From: Nomia melanderi
Taxonomy: Eukaryota; Arthropoda; Insecta; Hymenoptera; Halictidae
Direction of reading: 5' to 3'
DNA: 64,000 nt
NCBI RefSeq assembly: GCF_051020985.1
Contig: NC_135000.1
Location: forward strand, 24,210,784-24,274,783
Shown: positions 48,433 through 62,590 of the stretch, piece by piece
Numbering within the stretch: the first letter of the stretch is position 1
Layout: each line of letters opens with the position of its first letter
Notes under the pieces: model-generated
What the model was told of the DNA's origin: nothing
Seen by the model: the letters and a program-made list of their open reading frames with translations, nothing else
Databases searched by the model: none
Position numbers and translations under genes: made by a program

Positions 48433-51431
48433 GACTCGAGCAATGTTTGCCATGTGACTTTTTTTGAGGCTGCGGGACGCGGTAATGTAATAAAATAGTT
48501 CTTCCGAAATTAGCGTGTAATATGTTCGCGTAAATTGGTAATTAACGGGAGGTTCAGCCTTTAATGATAAGCAGTTTCTGTAACCGCATAAGGGAAACTC
48601 GCCGATAAAAGAATTTTTTGAATACGGACGTTCCTCGGAGACCGTACGGAAATTCTTTCGATACGCCTCAGTTATACGGCGAATCTCAGCGAGAAGTTTC
48701 GAGCCTCGCCCACAAGCTCGCGGGGGACCGCGGCGAGGGTTCGCGAGCCACGCGAATGTGGCCGTACCACGACGCAATAAACGTTCGGTTAAAAAAATTA
48801 GTCTAATGGCACGTGGCATACCCGAAGAGCCGGGACGCGACGAACGCTCGTTATGCCGGCAGCTTTCACGGAGTTCTCTGTTTTAATGTCCAGCGTCGAT
48901 CTCCCCCCACCGGGGCAGCTCGTGAAACACCGGGACCGTGGCGTCCGCTCGCGGGACCGTAAACTCGAAATATTTATTTCGAATGCGGCTTGTAAAGTAC
49001 ACGGGTCCACGCCATTACAAGTCATTTTCATGGGTCCCCCAAGATCAAACGGGTTGATATTTACGTTCTATGCCTTTATATTCGTGTGGCCGGGACACTC
49101 GCGAACGGGGCCCGGGCCCCGGTGCTACCTTTGACCAGGCCTGCCCATCGTCGTCGTCCGCGCGGACCGATTTTCCACTGATCTCGGCGCGATAATCGAT
49201 TACCAGCGCGTTTCCCGCACACGACTGTGACCGTACCTCGCATCTTTACAACGATAGCGGAGAAACCGAGGGAGGGAAGAGCGATTTATCTGGCGGGGCT
49301 GATCTCCTCGAGCATTCCTGATCGAAATCGTGCTCGTGGACCTACAAGCGTAACAATTTGTACCTTCTTCCGGGCCGCGGGGCGAGGGGAATTGAAATTC
49401 GTCGCGACCCACGGCAACTGACCTTTAACGAACTTCTTAACGGTTTATCGAGTTCAACGCGACGCGACTCCGAGGCACGGCTTCTTTGTTGGATATTAGC
49501 GATAAATAATTGAATTCCGTGTAACCATTAGCATTTAAAGGTGTTACCTTACGGGGGTTTGCCGCGGGTCCGGCGGGAACGTTGGAAACAACGCGGAGTC
49601 GCGTAACGATGTCCGCGTTTCGTTTCGACGAACAGGCTGGAGATAGAGAGCGCAGCGCGCGGCGAGAGGATTCCCCGCGAGCACGGTTGCTAACTCGGGC
49701 TCTTTGTCAACTCGTTTATTCCGCGACGCCGGCGTTGCATCGTGTTACTTATGCGCATGCACCTTATTGTGTGTAAGTAACAAGGTGAGAACGAGCCTAG
49801 GCCGTGGACGGCGCGCGATCGCTAGAGATGCATCACGCGAACATTTATTATCGACTAAGTATCGTAACGGCGCGGCGTGTCCGTGTACCCGGGGATAAAT
49901 CTGAACTTTATTCCATTTGTACGTAACTTTCGCATTTGCAAATCCCTCCGACGCTCGCAATCTCGCGTACCGGGCGTCGTCGTTAGCGCCCGCGTCGTCA
50001 TTTACAACGGCCCCCGATCGTACCCGCGGCGTAATCGCGGGAAATTTATGAGCCGCGCCTCTGCCCGACACAACGCCGGAAAACTAAAAGTAAACGAATC
50101 GGAATCGACGTATCACGCCGCGCCGCAATATCGCCGGCAACGGCCGCGAACGGCCGAGAAGTTAATCCCCGTGCAAATTCCTCTTCTCTCCTGTCCCCGC
50201 GTCGCGCGCCGCTGCCGTCTAAGAACAATCCTGGACCGAGGGGAGTGGGAATGGTCGAGCGGAAATTTTAAATTACCACACGCGGGGAGGGAGTGTTCGC
50301 GAAAAAATAATAATCATAATCGCCGCCCCGACTCCCCACCACGACCGGCGGTGTTTCAGCGTACCTCCTTTTTTTTTCTGCGTCCGTTTTCCTCCGACCG
50401 CGTCTCGCGTTAATTATCCCCCGCCACGGCGCGGCGCCGTGTCCCGCCTCGCCAGCCGCGTTGTTTTCGGTATATATAAATGTACATTTTTACGAGGACA
50501 TTAAATATGATTATGCCGGTTTTTCTTCGTGCCCACAAACACGTCCTCTGCCCGCCGTCTCGCTTTTTCCTTCTCCCTTTTTGCTTTCTTCTCGTTGTCC
50601 TCCTTGTACCCCAGCTGTCTCGCCCGTGGAATCGTCCCACCGCGACACGCTTAGGGGGTGATTTCGACACGGTGCCGAAGATGAGCATTGAAATCGATTA
50701 CCGTTAAATACGAATCTCGTAGCGGGTTTCGGAAAATCGATACGTCGTCTAGAAAATAGCTTAAAACCGATCACAACCTCGCCGAAAGGTTTCTGCAGTC
50801 TCAGTGGAACGTGAATTTTCAAAGGAGAGGAACGATAATATTATTTTCGATATAAACGATTATGGGAAATAATAAAGTCAGTTTTTGCCATTTTTCTCGG
50901 CCCTCCTCCCATTCCAGAGTAGAAATCCCGTCCTCGAGCTCGCCGAACGACACCGAACTCTCGTGGCGCGCGATAACGAGAAGAAAACTAATGATTGTAA
51001 TTAAGCTTATTACTGAATACATTTCGAAGTTACATATCTGCGTTACGCGGTGTTCGTTACCGAGGGCCCGACGAACGAGCCGAGGTTCAATTTCAATATC
51101 TCGGAGGATCGTTAAGAACGTCTAGTGGTTGATTACTTTATCCACCTGCCTTTTCTTCTTCCGGCCGTCCGTAAATGCTCAATGCATTTTTACGAGCGGC
51201 GAGCATATTCCCATACGGGCGTCCTCTTCGTCTTATTCCGCGCCGATGTTCCCTCTGGTTCGTCCGGATTCCTAGCAGAGTGCCCCGGCGAAGGCGACGA
51301 CGACGGTTCACAGTTTACTTAAGGCTCTCCCTATCGAGACGAGTGTTTCTCGGATTAACGTAGACTTTTGTCGTCTTAATTAGCTTACGGGACACGCGGC
51401 GGATACTGGTGGCGCTCATACTGGCCGGTGG

Positions 51432-51470
51432 TATAAAAGAGCACGACGAGTCCGCCGTCTCGAGGTCATC
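51432..51470 (+). promoter_or_regulatory. TATAAAAG site with weak initiator (weak candidate)
   Basis: TATAAAAG at 51432-51439 is a full consensus TATA box. GTCATCT, with its A at 51468, lies 36 nt from the first T, slightly farther than ideal. No convincing coding frame follows. The next ATG frame (51526) runs through a pyrimidine tract and gives a Phe/Leu/Pro-rich peptide. Confidence 0.2.
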
Positions 51471-51555
51471 TTCTCGGTAATCTGCGTGCACTCCTAATGA
51501 GCCCAGCTATAGGAAAACAGCGCTTATGTTAAACTCGGCTCTGGCACGCCGCATA

Positions 51556-51642
51556 CCCTCCCTTTTCTTCTTCTTCTTCTTTCTCTTTCTCCTTCCCATC
51601 CTTTCCCCTCCCCTCATACTTCTCGTTCCTCTTTTTCTTCTG
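51556..51642. repeat. Pyrimidine-rich tract
   Basis: About 85 bases of CTT, CCT and TTCT words on the + strand with very few purines. The tract is not followed by a good AG|G acceptor context, so I do not read it as an intron end. Confidence 0.65.
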
Positions 51643-53934
51643 GTCCCCGGGCCTGGCTGCCTCTCCTCCACGGTTCGACCCGCTCTCTCCGTTCTCCGCC
51701 GTCGCTCCGCTCCCCTGCGTTCTTTCGTTTCTTTTTCCTCTGTTTTCGTCGGCCGTAGGGGTAATCGATTTAAATCGAAGAAACGCGGTTATATAAAAAG
51801 ATCGGGCGAGTTAATTCATGCCGGAGTGTTTTACCGTGCGCGATAAATCGACGGACGCAACGCGGGACATCCGGATAACCTTGGATCCCCGGATCCCGGC
51901 CGGGAGAAAGTATTATTCATCGGCTTTGGCGCGGTTAAATGGATAGATAATCGCGCCCAGCCGTTTAATTAATATCACCGCGTTCTGGAATCCGACGTGG
52001 CTGGAAAATGTTACCCGGCCATCCTTTGATGTTCCGCGCTACTATCGCGCGTCAGTTTCGCGCGCTAAATGCGTTCGATCGTAACTTGTTAATCGGACTC
52101 TCCTTCGCGCTGGATACCTTTAATCTAGCTCTGCATAAGCTCAGCCGACTGACAATTATTTAGTCTGTTCGGGCAACTGTTCGCGAGTCGCGTGGTTTCA
52201 ATGCTATTTTAAGAACGAGAAAAAACTTTGACGCGGATACGGTTGTCTGAAACGATTCCACGCTTCCGGGTAATAAACGGAATTACCGCGAGCGGAATAA
52301 GAAACGTCGCCGGCTCGTATCGATCGCGAGATTGACTTTTATTAAAGAAAATCATCGTTGAACAGAATGAAATAAAATAAGAAGAAACCAGCGCGGCAAG
52401 AACACGGCTAGCGCAACCGCCGCACGATTTATCGCCTGCGGCGCGGCGCGGTGCGCTGAATGTATATCCGCCACCAGCAAGCTTTTATTTCGAGTTGTCG
52501 TTGCGAGCAATAATAGTATAACATCGGCACGGCCGGATCTCATTTCGCGCGTCGCCTTCGCACCCCGTCGCGCCTCTGGTAACCGAAGTTAGACCCCCGA
52601 ACAACCGAAACTAAGAGGGTGAAAGGGAGCAACAACGGAGAGGGCGCGCGTCTTTAGGGTTGCACGGCGTGTGCGCCTGACGGAGGCGACGAGGAGAGGC
52701 TATATCGTCGGTCATAAATAACGAAAGTAGCAACGGCAGCCCTCTCCCTCTCGTTGCTCTCCACGCCAACTGCTTTCCGCCCCTCTCGCGCCGCTCGCCG
52801 TTCACTAGCGCCGCCGCCGCCGCCATCTCCACCGGCGGCGGCACCGTGGAAACGGGTGAAAAACGGCCGTAGGCCGTCGGGGTTGGACGCCGTTCGCCGG
52901 AAATGCCCGCGGACGAAACATCGCAAGCACACCGGGATCCCTAGCGAGTGCCACCAGTGGCGTCGCTTCCGCCGATGGCGCTCGCGTGACCGATTTCCTC
53001 CGTTTCTTTCGCCCCCGTCCACGGAGTCGCTCGCGATCCGGAAAGTTTCGGGCAGACGACCGCGGGGAGAGCTTGATGTAACTGATCGCGCGATTTAGTT
53101 CCCCCCGGAAACGCCGGGAATCCGATGGTATCGCGTACAAGTCGCAAGAATGCTCGCGTTTCGAGAGTCAGCCCGGATGTCCCGACGACCGGCGAACATC
53201 CTTCCGCGCCACCCACCCCGCGCTCGTTTCAACGTTCTTTCCCTGGTGTTCTCGGAGGGTGAACTTTAACGTAATTAATTATGACCAACCCAAAACCGGG
53301 GCTGGAAATATAAATTACGCAATTTAAAGCGCGAGCCGGCGAATTTACGCGGTAGCGCTTCTTCCGCCCACGCGGCTCAGCAAGGTCTTTCGGAATTTCG
53401 GAGAAACAGGAGGTGGCTTTGGAACCTCTTGTCTGCCGCGCGTTTTCACTCTCCGCGAACGAGCTGTTCCCTTCTTCCTTTCCTATTCTTCCTCGCTGTC
53501 CTTCTTCCCCTTGCCATCTTTCTGTTCCATATAAAAGAGATAAAATTCCTCGAGCGAGATTCGAAGTAAAATCATTCAATTCCTTTCATTTTTCTCCGTC
53601 CCGCCGCGGACACCAATCAGACGTCCCATTCATCGGGAATATTTCTTCGGTCCGCTAAATCGCGGGATTAATTTTCTCGTTACGGCCGGCCGAACGAAAT
53701 CGAATTTCACAATTAGCCCCTTTTACGAATCGAAACGAGGCAATCTACTCCCGCGCGAATAAGGAACGGGCAGAATTTCTAGAGCGCGACCAACACACCG
53801 GCGTAAAAGTTAATTAGCGGCGGGTTACGGGGGCGGCGGTGCTATCCTCGAACAGTAGGGGACGCATACCAATCGCACCTTCTTACGAGCGAATTTATCC
53901 GCCGGCTTGTTTCCGCGTCGGGTCCTCTCGCTTC

Positions 53935-54070
53935 GCCTCTACCTTTCCTCCCCTCCTCGTTGCCTCTTCTCCTTCTATCGCTCCGTCTCTCTTTCCCTCC
54001 TTCTTTCTTTCTTTCCTTCTTCCATTCTTTCTTTCTTCCTTTCCTCGTCTTTTTTTTCCCGTTTCTTCGG
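53935..54070. repeat. Pyrimidine-rich tract (CTTT-type)
   Basis: About 130 bases of TTTC, CTTC and CCTC words, including CTTT tetranucleotide runs and a run of eight T near its end. It is simple sequence. Confidence 0.75.
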
Positions 54071-54724
54071 CACGGCTCTTCTCTCCGCGTAAAAAGCGCC
54101 GGCCGATCGTATAGCAGGTTAATTTCACGTGGACCCGTCCCGCGTGACGTTTCGCGCTAATGGATTTTCACCTCTTCACCCCTGCCACTCGCACGGACCG
54201 ACTCATCCGGCGTTAATTACACGGAGAATGGCTACGAAACGCTCGGAATGCCCGGATATACGCGATAGAATTTATGACGGCCATACCCGATACGACTCGG
54301 GCCAAAAGTCTCTGCGGATCCTTCCTGCGTCGCGGATCACGTCGCGGTGATTTCTGAAAAATCGACGCAATTAAACGGGAACGGGGCCCCGGCGATCGGC
54401 CCGCCGACAATTAGCGATGGTGAACCTGGCCCCTCCTCGCTCCGCCGCCCTTCCCCGCTGCAACGATACCTCCCGCCGCCTATCCCCTTGTATCCATTTC
54501 GTTCGCTTTAATCGGCTGCGGTAAATTCACGCTTGTTACGAGGTCCTTGATCAGTCAGTTTCTTCCTTTAACAACGTTGTTGCTGTTGTTTAACGGACGC
54601 GGACATATACTCTGGAAACGAACTGACCCTTTTCGCTTATTAGGAAGAGACCGGGGAAAAGGGTTCTGGCCGTATTCGGGATATTAATAGGACACTTAGG
54701 GGGCTAATTAAATTCAAACACTGG

Positions 54725-54739
54725 TATATATATATATAT
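54725..54739. repeat. Short TA repeat
   Basis: About seven TA units. Confidence 0.85.
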
Positions 54740-57700
54740 TGGAACTTTCGGAGAGTCTCCTTTCGCAGTGGAAGTTTCTGGACATGGTTTCGAAGTATTT
54801 TGTTTCAACGGATCGAAAGCGTTTAGTCGGAGTTTTTCACGCTGTTTCCTTGCTTTTCAATTTTCCGCGTTAACGACCGAATGCACGAAGAGATTCAATT
54901 AATTCGCACGAAAGAGTTAGGCTGAGGGAAGCTTGCAGAGGAGAGGTACCGCGGAATCAAGACGCCAACTGGTACCGCGACACTGGTCGATTATAAACGC
55001 GATCATAGACGGGGCTCGCGGTCCTCTTGTGCCGTACAAAGCGCACGACGTCGGTTATATTACATGTCGGTATAACGTGCACGTGATTTATGCCGCATGG
55101 CGGCGCGCGGTATTAAATGGATCATCCGCCGTCCGACTACGGTATACGTGCGGCCGGCAGTCACCTACGTAGAAATCCGCGATTTATAACGCAACGGAGC
55201 GAAGGGCAGCGCGTATATTCGCGTCCCGCCGTTTCTATCCGACTTTCCCTTTCCTCTTTTCGCTTTCTCGCTTCCCGGGGTTCCGCGAGCCAGCGCGCAG
55301 CTACGTTTTCCGCGTTCTATCCCTACGTCCCGAGCTCGCGGAACACCTGGGTGTTCTTGCTTGAATAAACGGTCGTTCGAGGTTTTCAAATGAATTTATC
55401 GAAATGGCTGACCTCCCCGTATCCCTTAGAATATAGCGATAATCCTTTTATAGGCGGTTCTTAATTGCGCAGTCTGTAACTACCGGTAACCACTTATTGG
55501 ATACGTATTGTTCCTCTCGCAGCGGGCTATTTAAAAATATTATTCATTCCTACCGGCTGTCTTTGGGATCGGTATCCGAGAATTGTTCCCAATTTAATAA
55601 ACATATCATTTTTCAAGGGAATAATCAGAAACAAATGGTTACGCGCGCGGATAATTCCGCCGAGCCTTTTTATGGTTATGCTCGAAATCAATATGCTTAG
55701 CTCAGAATTGATATTGAGATTAGAAACAAGCTTATGTACTTACTGATAGTATCATTAATAGATTCTCATCGTACCACTAGCGTTTAATGGTTGGCTCAAG
55801 AATGCAGCACGTAATATCATCAAAGTCCACTTTATAGCAAATGCCAGCTACTTATCTTTCTATAAATTCTCCGGGCAGACGTTTAGAGACTAATGCAAAG
55901 TAATTCCATACAGAATTAGCTAAGATCCATTGAATGGCATTACACAGAAATATCCCGGCTTACAAATTCTAGCAGTGTTATTCTTTAATATTCATCCACG
56001 GCGTTCGACGTGTTTATAAATCCGTGACGATTCCCGCGGCTTCCGCGAGGAACACGCCGGGTAAAATATTTATTCAGTTGCACAGCTAACGCGAGACAAG
56101 ACGGGGACACGTCTCGATTGCGGGATCCACCGGAAACCTAATATCGACGTGAAATCCAAGCTGTAGCCGCCAGAAGTCAGCCGCGGCCGGCGACTAAATA
56201 GAATCGTCGTCCGCGGTCTATGAAACTTCTAGCCGCGCCCTGGCTCGGCACCGTGACACCGGAGGGATACCAACCTCCTCTCGCCCGCAGAAAACCTGTT
56301 CCCGGCGTTTCAAGTTTTCCCCGAGCGGTAACAGTACGCGCGTTTAAGGGTTAAGGTCGTCCCCGATACAACCGGTCCGCTATCCAACGACGCCGCGGAT
56401 CTTTAACCCGAGCCTGAGCGCTTCCTGACGCGAAATCACGGCTTCTAATTCTTATTCTTATCGGACGTCGCCAACAGCGATCTACGATTCGAATTTACCA
56501 AGGTTGCGTTGCGGTATAACATTTCGCGACATAGGCGACGCGTATTGTCGGACGCTTTAAAAGAGAAAACAATAGAGGCGATTCTGCGGCCGGATCGCCG
56601 ATAATCCCGATGCGCAATCGAATCGCGATAACCTAGCGATCGAAAAGGACTGGTCCACATATTTCTCCTACGCTCGAATTTATTGCGCCACATTTCGAAC
56701 GTTCCTCGTAACAGTGAAACATTGTTGGTGGGAGATACTGTTCGGGAGATTGTGTTTCTGAAATAATCGATTCACCGGCGATCACTGTAACGACATTGAG
56801 ACTTTTCTAAATCTCCTTCGGTAAGTGGAATATAATTAATTCCTCGGAAGGATACTTCAAAAACAAAAACCAATCGAGGCATTTACGAAGTTATTTATCG
56901 TACCCAACGTTTTATACCAGTGTACGCAAGAAGTGTATCGAATCAACGTGGCGGTGGTCGTACACAGTGCATGAACAAACGAGTCTTGCGTTCACTGCCG
57001 GCGAGTCATAGAACGCGGACCAAAGCTACAGTGAAGTACAAATCAAGCCGGGCCTGTGCTCGACGAATCCTCTAAAGCCGGCAGGGACTAATTAAACAGG
57101 CGAAAGTAGTATCACGGTGAACACTTCAATCGCATTCCATTGAATTTCGTCTAAGCATGAACGGTCGATACGAATTACGCGGCTGAAAAGCGAATCGCCG
57201 GCGGCGCGGGGTAGGGAGAGAAGACGGAGCACGAGCGCGTATCATAGAGCCGGTTGACGGGGAGCGATTTAAAGGCAAGTGCAAGGTCCGACCGCTGAAA
57301 GTCCCGCGGATCTCGGAGAGCAGGGTCCCCGGCTGACTCTAAGTGCCATGTCTCAGAGGTAAAGCAAAAGAGGGGCAGCCGGCACGGCAGTCGTAGCAGG
57401 CTACGGAGAGGAGAGAACCGGTTCCTTGGGTAAGAAGGCTCAGTTTCTCTCTCTCCGCGGCTGTTTCGTTGCCTCGTCCTTCCACCGTCTCCTTTCCTCT
57501 CGCCTCGAACCGCAGTCGATCCGACTCTGCTCGACCGGTGAGGTTACTACAGGCCATCGCCTAAACCAAAGTAATCCTCTCCTTTCCTCCTTCGATCGTT
57601 CTACCTCTCGCCCATCTCTTCCCGCTTTCGAACGCACCCTGTTGTACGTAGCTGCTGGCTGATCTCGTCCCGTTTCATTTTCCCTTGGCTCGCGTTCTCC

Positions 57701-57956
57701 GTTCCTCCTCGATTCTCCTCGCCACCATTTTTCCCCAAGACTATTATTATTGCTCCCGCTATTACCTGGAAACGTGATTCCGTTCTTTCTTCTCGAACGT
57801 TTTTCGTTCCCCCCGTCGTTCGTATTCCGTTTATACCTCTACATTCGATTGCTAACACGCGATTACGCGCCGGATAATGTCCTTTGTCCCAGTTTGCCGT
57901 GCAAGGACACGGTTTTCCGCGCGGCTGAGCATTGCCGAGCGCCGCGTAAGATTACC

Positions 57957-57973
57957 GATCGATCGATCGATCG
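57957..57973. repeat. GATC tetranucleotide repeat
   Basis: Four GATC units in tandem, self-complementary. Confidence 0.85.
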
Positions 57974-58935
57974 TCAGTTGATCCGGCTGCGTTCGTCGAC
58001 CGGCAGCCGATGCCCGGCAGAGGCGTCGGGTGACCGGATGGATTTCAGCGTCGGGCACACACAGCGGGAGCATTTCAATCGCCGGAGGAGCTTCTGTGTT
58101 GACACACGTAACCCGTTGCTTCGCTCGTCGGCGCGCGCGCGTCAAACTCGACGAACGTCGTCGAATGGAATTTCTGGAGTTTGAAATATTCTACGGGCAC
58201 CGGGGTACTTCCGCAAAAACCGAGACATCTGGAATGGCCGAAACTCGGCCCGCCGGTGCCACCGTCCATGTAGATTCGATGATTTCGATGGTCGTCGGGC
58301 GGCCGGCCGCGGCACCGACCGCAAATTTCGCCCGAAAATCGACGAGCACGGCAACGGCCATACTTTTCGCCGAAGAGAGAGCGAGGCTCTAACGTCGGCG
58401 GGAATATAGCGAACGGGGCCGCGTTCCAATACGTCTAAGGAAGCGGTAAATCGTCGTCGGCGGTCCTTGTTCAGGTCGTCGTCGACCCTTTACTCCGTCA
58501 CCCTTCTCCTCCAGTTTTTCTTCTTCGCCGCTCACGGTCTTTCTTCTCCTCCTAAAAAGGCCGAAGGTACGAAACGAGCCAGCCGTTTCCCCTCCGCTCT
58601 CCCCCCGTCCGCGCCCGCCCCACACTACCGTCACCCTGTCCCTCTGTTCGCCGTAGCTCCAGGTTCGTTCTTCCCTGTGTTTCTCACCCCTTGGCGCTCT
58701 CGCGGAACAAGCCAGCGGCGGCCCAGCCCTCGGAAAGCCCGAAGAAAAACGGATCGAGGCGAAAGTACTCGAGAATCTCGGCGGAATCTTAAGCGGCCCG
58801 TAAAATTCATCTCGAATCGCTTAATTCTCTTTCGACGGTCCCACCGTCGAACTTTTCCCTGCCTCCGCGGGCTTTCGTCGGGTCACAATTAACGCCGTAT
58901 CGTTCCGTTCTCAGGGGCGACGGTCGTTCCGCCCG

Positions 58936-59160
58936 CGGAATTTTTCTTTTCTTTCTTCTCCTTCCTTCCTCGTCGGCTTTCTCTCTTCCTCTCCCTTTTT
59001 CCTTGGAATCGCGAAACTCCTGTTAAGAGGTGGCGCATTACAAAAGCTCTCTTTCTTCCCTCTTTCTCCATCTCTCTCTCTCTCTCTTTCTCTCTCTGCC
59101 TTCTTTCCACTTTTCTCATTCGTTTTCTACCCCCACCCCCTTCTCTCTCTCACTCTTTCC
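58936..59160. repeat. Pyrimidine-rich tract (CT/TTTC), interrupted
   Basis: Two long CT-rich blocks (about 58936-59006 and 59046-59160) are separated by a short mixed stretch. The second includes an almost pure CT dinucleotide run. Confidence 0.7.
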
Positions 59161-61749
59161 GTAGATCGAGTCGTATTGTCTCGATACGCATGCTCTCTCA
59201 TTCCCTCGTTTTCCCCCATCCTCATCTGGCTACACCAGCGTCCGAGTAAGATGCCAGTACGCTCTAAGCGCCCCTTTACGCGAGGATATAAATCGTCGAA
59301 TCCTTAACCGGTTCGAGAAGGGATCCGGCCGTAAGAAACGACGAAATCCTTCGCTTTCTTCTTTTCGTTCTTTCGGCCGGGATACGCCAGCGTCTAGAGA
59401 AGAAGGACCGGAAGAAGGATGGCCATTTGTTCGATGGTCCTCCAACGTGTCGCAAAATTTTGACTCGGTCGTCCTTCTAACCATTCGAACCGCGCTTTTA
59501 GCGAATGCGGTGCAACTCGAATGTTTATTCGGTTTCTAATAAGTCCGTATACTGTATCGTTCGAACTATGAAACGTATATTTATTTATCAACGAAAATTC
59601 ATCGATACTTGACTCTAGGTTCAGTATTTATGAATTCCGTCACGCTTAATCTTCCACCTCATTCAACAAGAATCATGCAAGATACCAGAAGCAGTAATTC
59701 GTTATATGAAAGTTCCGATCTTACTACGCACATACGGCTACAACGAAAATTCATCTCCGTCTATAGCAATCTCCTCTCAGCAGCGCGTCTTTACATAAAC
59801 TCCGGCCACCGTAATATCTTCCGCGCCACCCCTCGTTGAGAATACCCACAAAAAGACGCGTGTCCCGCAATCCCCGGCAGTCGTTCCCCTCGTTATCAAC
59901 GTCTCCCGAAAAACCATCTTGTCTGGCATCGATATCGCCGACGCCGTTTACTCAGACTCGCCCCGTACACGATCGTATATGTTCCTACGTGGTTAAGCGC
60001 ACGTGCTCGCGATATCCGGGCCGCCCCTGTGCCAGCTCCGCGGCGAGCTCTCTCTCCTCGTTCCGGCAACGGCACGCCAGGGCAAACAGTCTAACGCGAA
60101 ATTGGTTTTTGAAAATATTGAATGGTCGACCGTTCCGCCGGTGGATGGGTTGTCAAGGCGTCGCGTCGCTGCGGTTTGCCGGCGTTGCAACGCCGCGCCG
60201 GGCTCCCTCGTGCGGCCCGTTACAAGCCGAGACGAGATTTCGGCGGAATGTTGCGGGGGCGGTTGCGCGGAAAAACGGGTAGCGTCGTTCGATCTTGCGG
60301 GCGCACGTGCGACGCGGCGAACGATGGGAATAGCTGACACGATAAAGGAAGCCGGGAATTGTCCTCGGTGATCGATATTACGTCGCGGCCCGCGTAACCG
60401 CGCCAGCTCTGGGCTGTGTGCTCTATCGCGCTGCACGCTCCCTCGTGAAGGGATTCGCGCGGCAATTTGCGGCCTCCTGCCACGATCCTGCGAATTTCCG
60501 CGACCCGCGGAAAAATCGATCCCGACGAAATTCGAGAGCGAGACTGTACACACGCTCTTCCACCCTGCCCCTCCTCCTCCACCACCCCCTGTTCGGCAAC
60601 CTCGCCATCCTTCCCGTTCTCTCGGCAGTTCGCTCGCTCTTTCCACGACGGCCGCTATCTCCGCGCCGGCCGGAGATTTATGGGCGTATTGTGTATCTAG
60701 TATGGAAATTTTCGACGTGAGAAAGCACCGCGACGGGAGCGCGGACCGTTAGCAGGGAAATGTGCGGTTTAGCGACACCGAGATCGCGTCGAAGTAGGTG
60801 AATCTTCCGTGATTTATCGCTCGTCCCCGTGTACTCGGTGTTCGCCGGACTGCGAGCTCGACGCGGGGACCGGCCACCGCGCCCATCGTAATTAATTACT
60901 TTCCCGGCCCGTCGAATTAATCCCGTTAATTATTTTTCGGTCGAATATCGGCAGCGGACGAGTCGGCGTGACGCGTACCGTAAATAATAGGTCGGCTTCG
61001 GGATGCGATCGAATCGTCGAATGGACGGATTAAGCGAATTTTTTAATTGTTTTGATTATACCGCCACGAGTATTATCGTTCACCCTCTGCGCTTATTATA
61101 TTTATCCCTGCGCACCCTCGACTTTTTCTCCGGAATTACTTACAGCCCCCAGTCGAGCGGTCCATTCATCTGAATCTACCATAGCGCATCCCCGTTTTCA
61201 CGCGCCGGAACAGCGTAAGACGCAACAACAAAACAGCCCGTCCTCGCCATTGAAACGGCACCCGCTTCAGCGACGCGTGATACACGCGAGCCGGGGAGGC
61301 TCCGTTAAAAACGCTCGAGACAAGAGGGAAAACGGAGCAGGCCAATAAACGGTAATCCAGCGCGGCCGATGACTCGTTATTTCACGCCGGCGACGCCGCC
61401 CGCTCCGCTGTCGCGGTTCCGCAGCAACCCTCGGCCATTTAAAGCGGACCCGGTGCAAATAGAGGCGCGCGTGCACGGGGTCGTTGTTCGTCGTAAGGGC
61501 CGTCGCCGGCGCGGGCGGCGTGTCGGTGTGTCTGGGGACCGTTGCGGGTGCCCCGCTTCCCTATCCCGCCCCGTCCCGCCTCCGTCGAATATTCAATCGG
61601 ATGCATTACCGAGGCCACGGGGGTGGGTTTCGATGTAATCCTCCGGCGGCAGCGGGTTTCGCCTCTGTGCGTGCCGGAGATGCAGCAGCGTCGTGGGTGT
61701 GCGCCGGCTGCGGCTGTGTGGATCCCTCTGTGCTCGCGCAAACTGAATA

Positions 61750-61910
61750 GACAGCGGTGTCTGTGCATTCATCGAGCGGCTGCTTTTAGCGCGACTCGCA
61801 CACGTGCAGACGCGGGTACACGCTCGCTGGTATCGCGAGCAGGCCGCGCGCGGCGAACACTTACGTAATTATTGTCGACGGTTCTATCGCGAGAAGAAGC
61901 TCGCGAAGAT
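61750..61910 (+). repeat. Dispersed repeat R3, copy A
   Basis: The left block contains GTGCATTCATCGAGCGG (from 61763) and then CTGCTTTTAG. The right block contains TTACGTAATTATTGTCG (from 61861), followed by a GAGAAGAAGC word. Both blocks recur in the same order and orientation in copies B and C. The middle 70 bp is poorly conserved and CG-rich. No coding frame is preserved. It could be an old transposon-derived family or a duplicated regulatory module. Confidence 0.55.
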
Positions 61911-62440
61911 CGCGAGGCGGCGGATGTAATTTCCGCGAAGTCGGCTGCGAGTCGGGGACGATCGATCCTACCTCCCGGCGCTCGACGCGAGTTTAATGAT
62001 CGTTGATGAGCGGCGCACTGGAAAAGAGAGGAGTGAAGAGAGAAAAGCGCAGGGTCGAAGGTAGCCTTTTCAGGCTGGCCTGCGGCAGGTTTGAACGCGA
62101 ATCCAACGGGGGATTTTGTGTCGGATCGAAACTGTGTCAGAGATTTTGACCCATCAGTCGCCTACCGATCATCTCTTTCGGGAATCGACGCGAAAGGGAT
62201 GCCCGTTTCCGAGGCAGCCGCAGGACACGCGGATGTCGATAACAATTTCAAACGTGACCCTCCGCAGATAGCCCAGCAGCCACCCTCGCGTTGCTGTTAT
62301 TTCGGGAACACTGCTAAGTAGTCCCCACCCGCCCCGCCGCTTTATTGGACAATTAGAATAGCTATAATATAGCGACGCCGACGTAATTCCGCGCAGCAGG
62401 TTCCTACGCGGTACTTAGAGCTGCTTCCGAGCTGCATTTT

Positions 62441-62590
62441 GTAGGCTATATGGTAGAACGGTAGTGCATCCTGCGTTTATCGAACGGCTGCTTTTAGTAT
62501 GCCCGTGCAACTAAACCGCCGGGCCATGAATAGTTACGAAATTATTGTCGGTAATTACGATAAGAAGCGCGCGACCCGTCTTTCCGTAGC
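62441..62590 (+). repeat. Dispersed repeat R3, copy B
   Basis: This copy carries GTGCATCCTGCG (62464) and ATCGAACGG followed by CTGCTTTTAG. About 55 bp later come TTACGAAATTATTGTCGG, TAATTACGATAAGAAG and CGTCTTTCCGTA. It is the most complete copy, sharing the left block with A and C, the ATTATTGTCG block with A, and the AATAAGAA and CTTTCCGT blocks with C. Confidence 0.6.

Noticed and set aside
56347..56410. GGGTTAA and TTAACCC pair as transposon ends
   Set aside because: The CCC ends face outward from the enclosed DNA, the wrong orientation for piggyBac-type termini, and there is no further match.
59993..60646. Longest open frame, 217 codons on the minus strand
   Set aside because: Arg/Ser/Gly-rich, no domain, overlapped by plus-strand frames of similar length; typical of GC-rich non-coding DNA.
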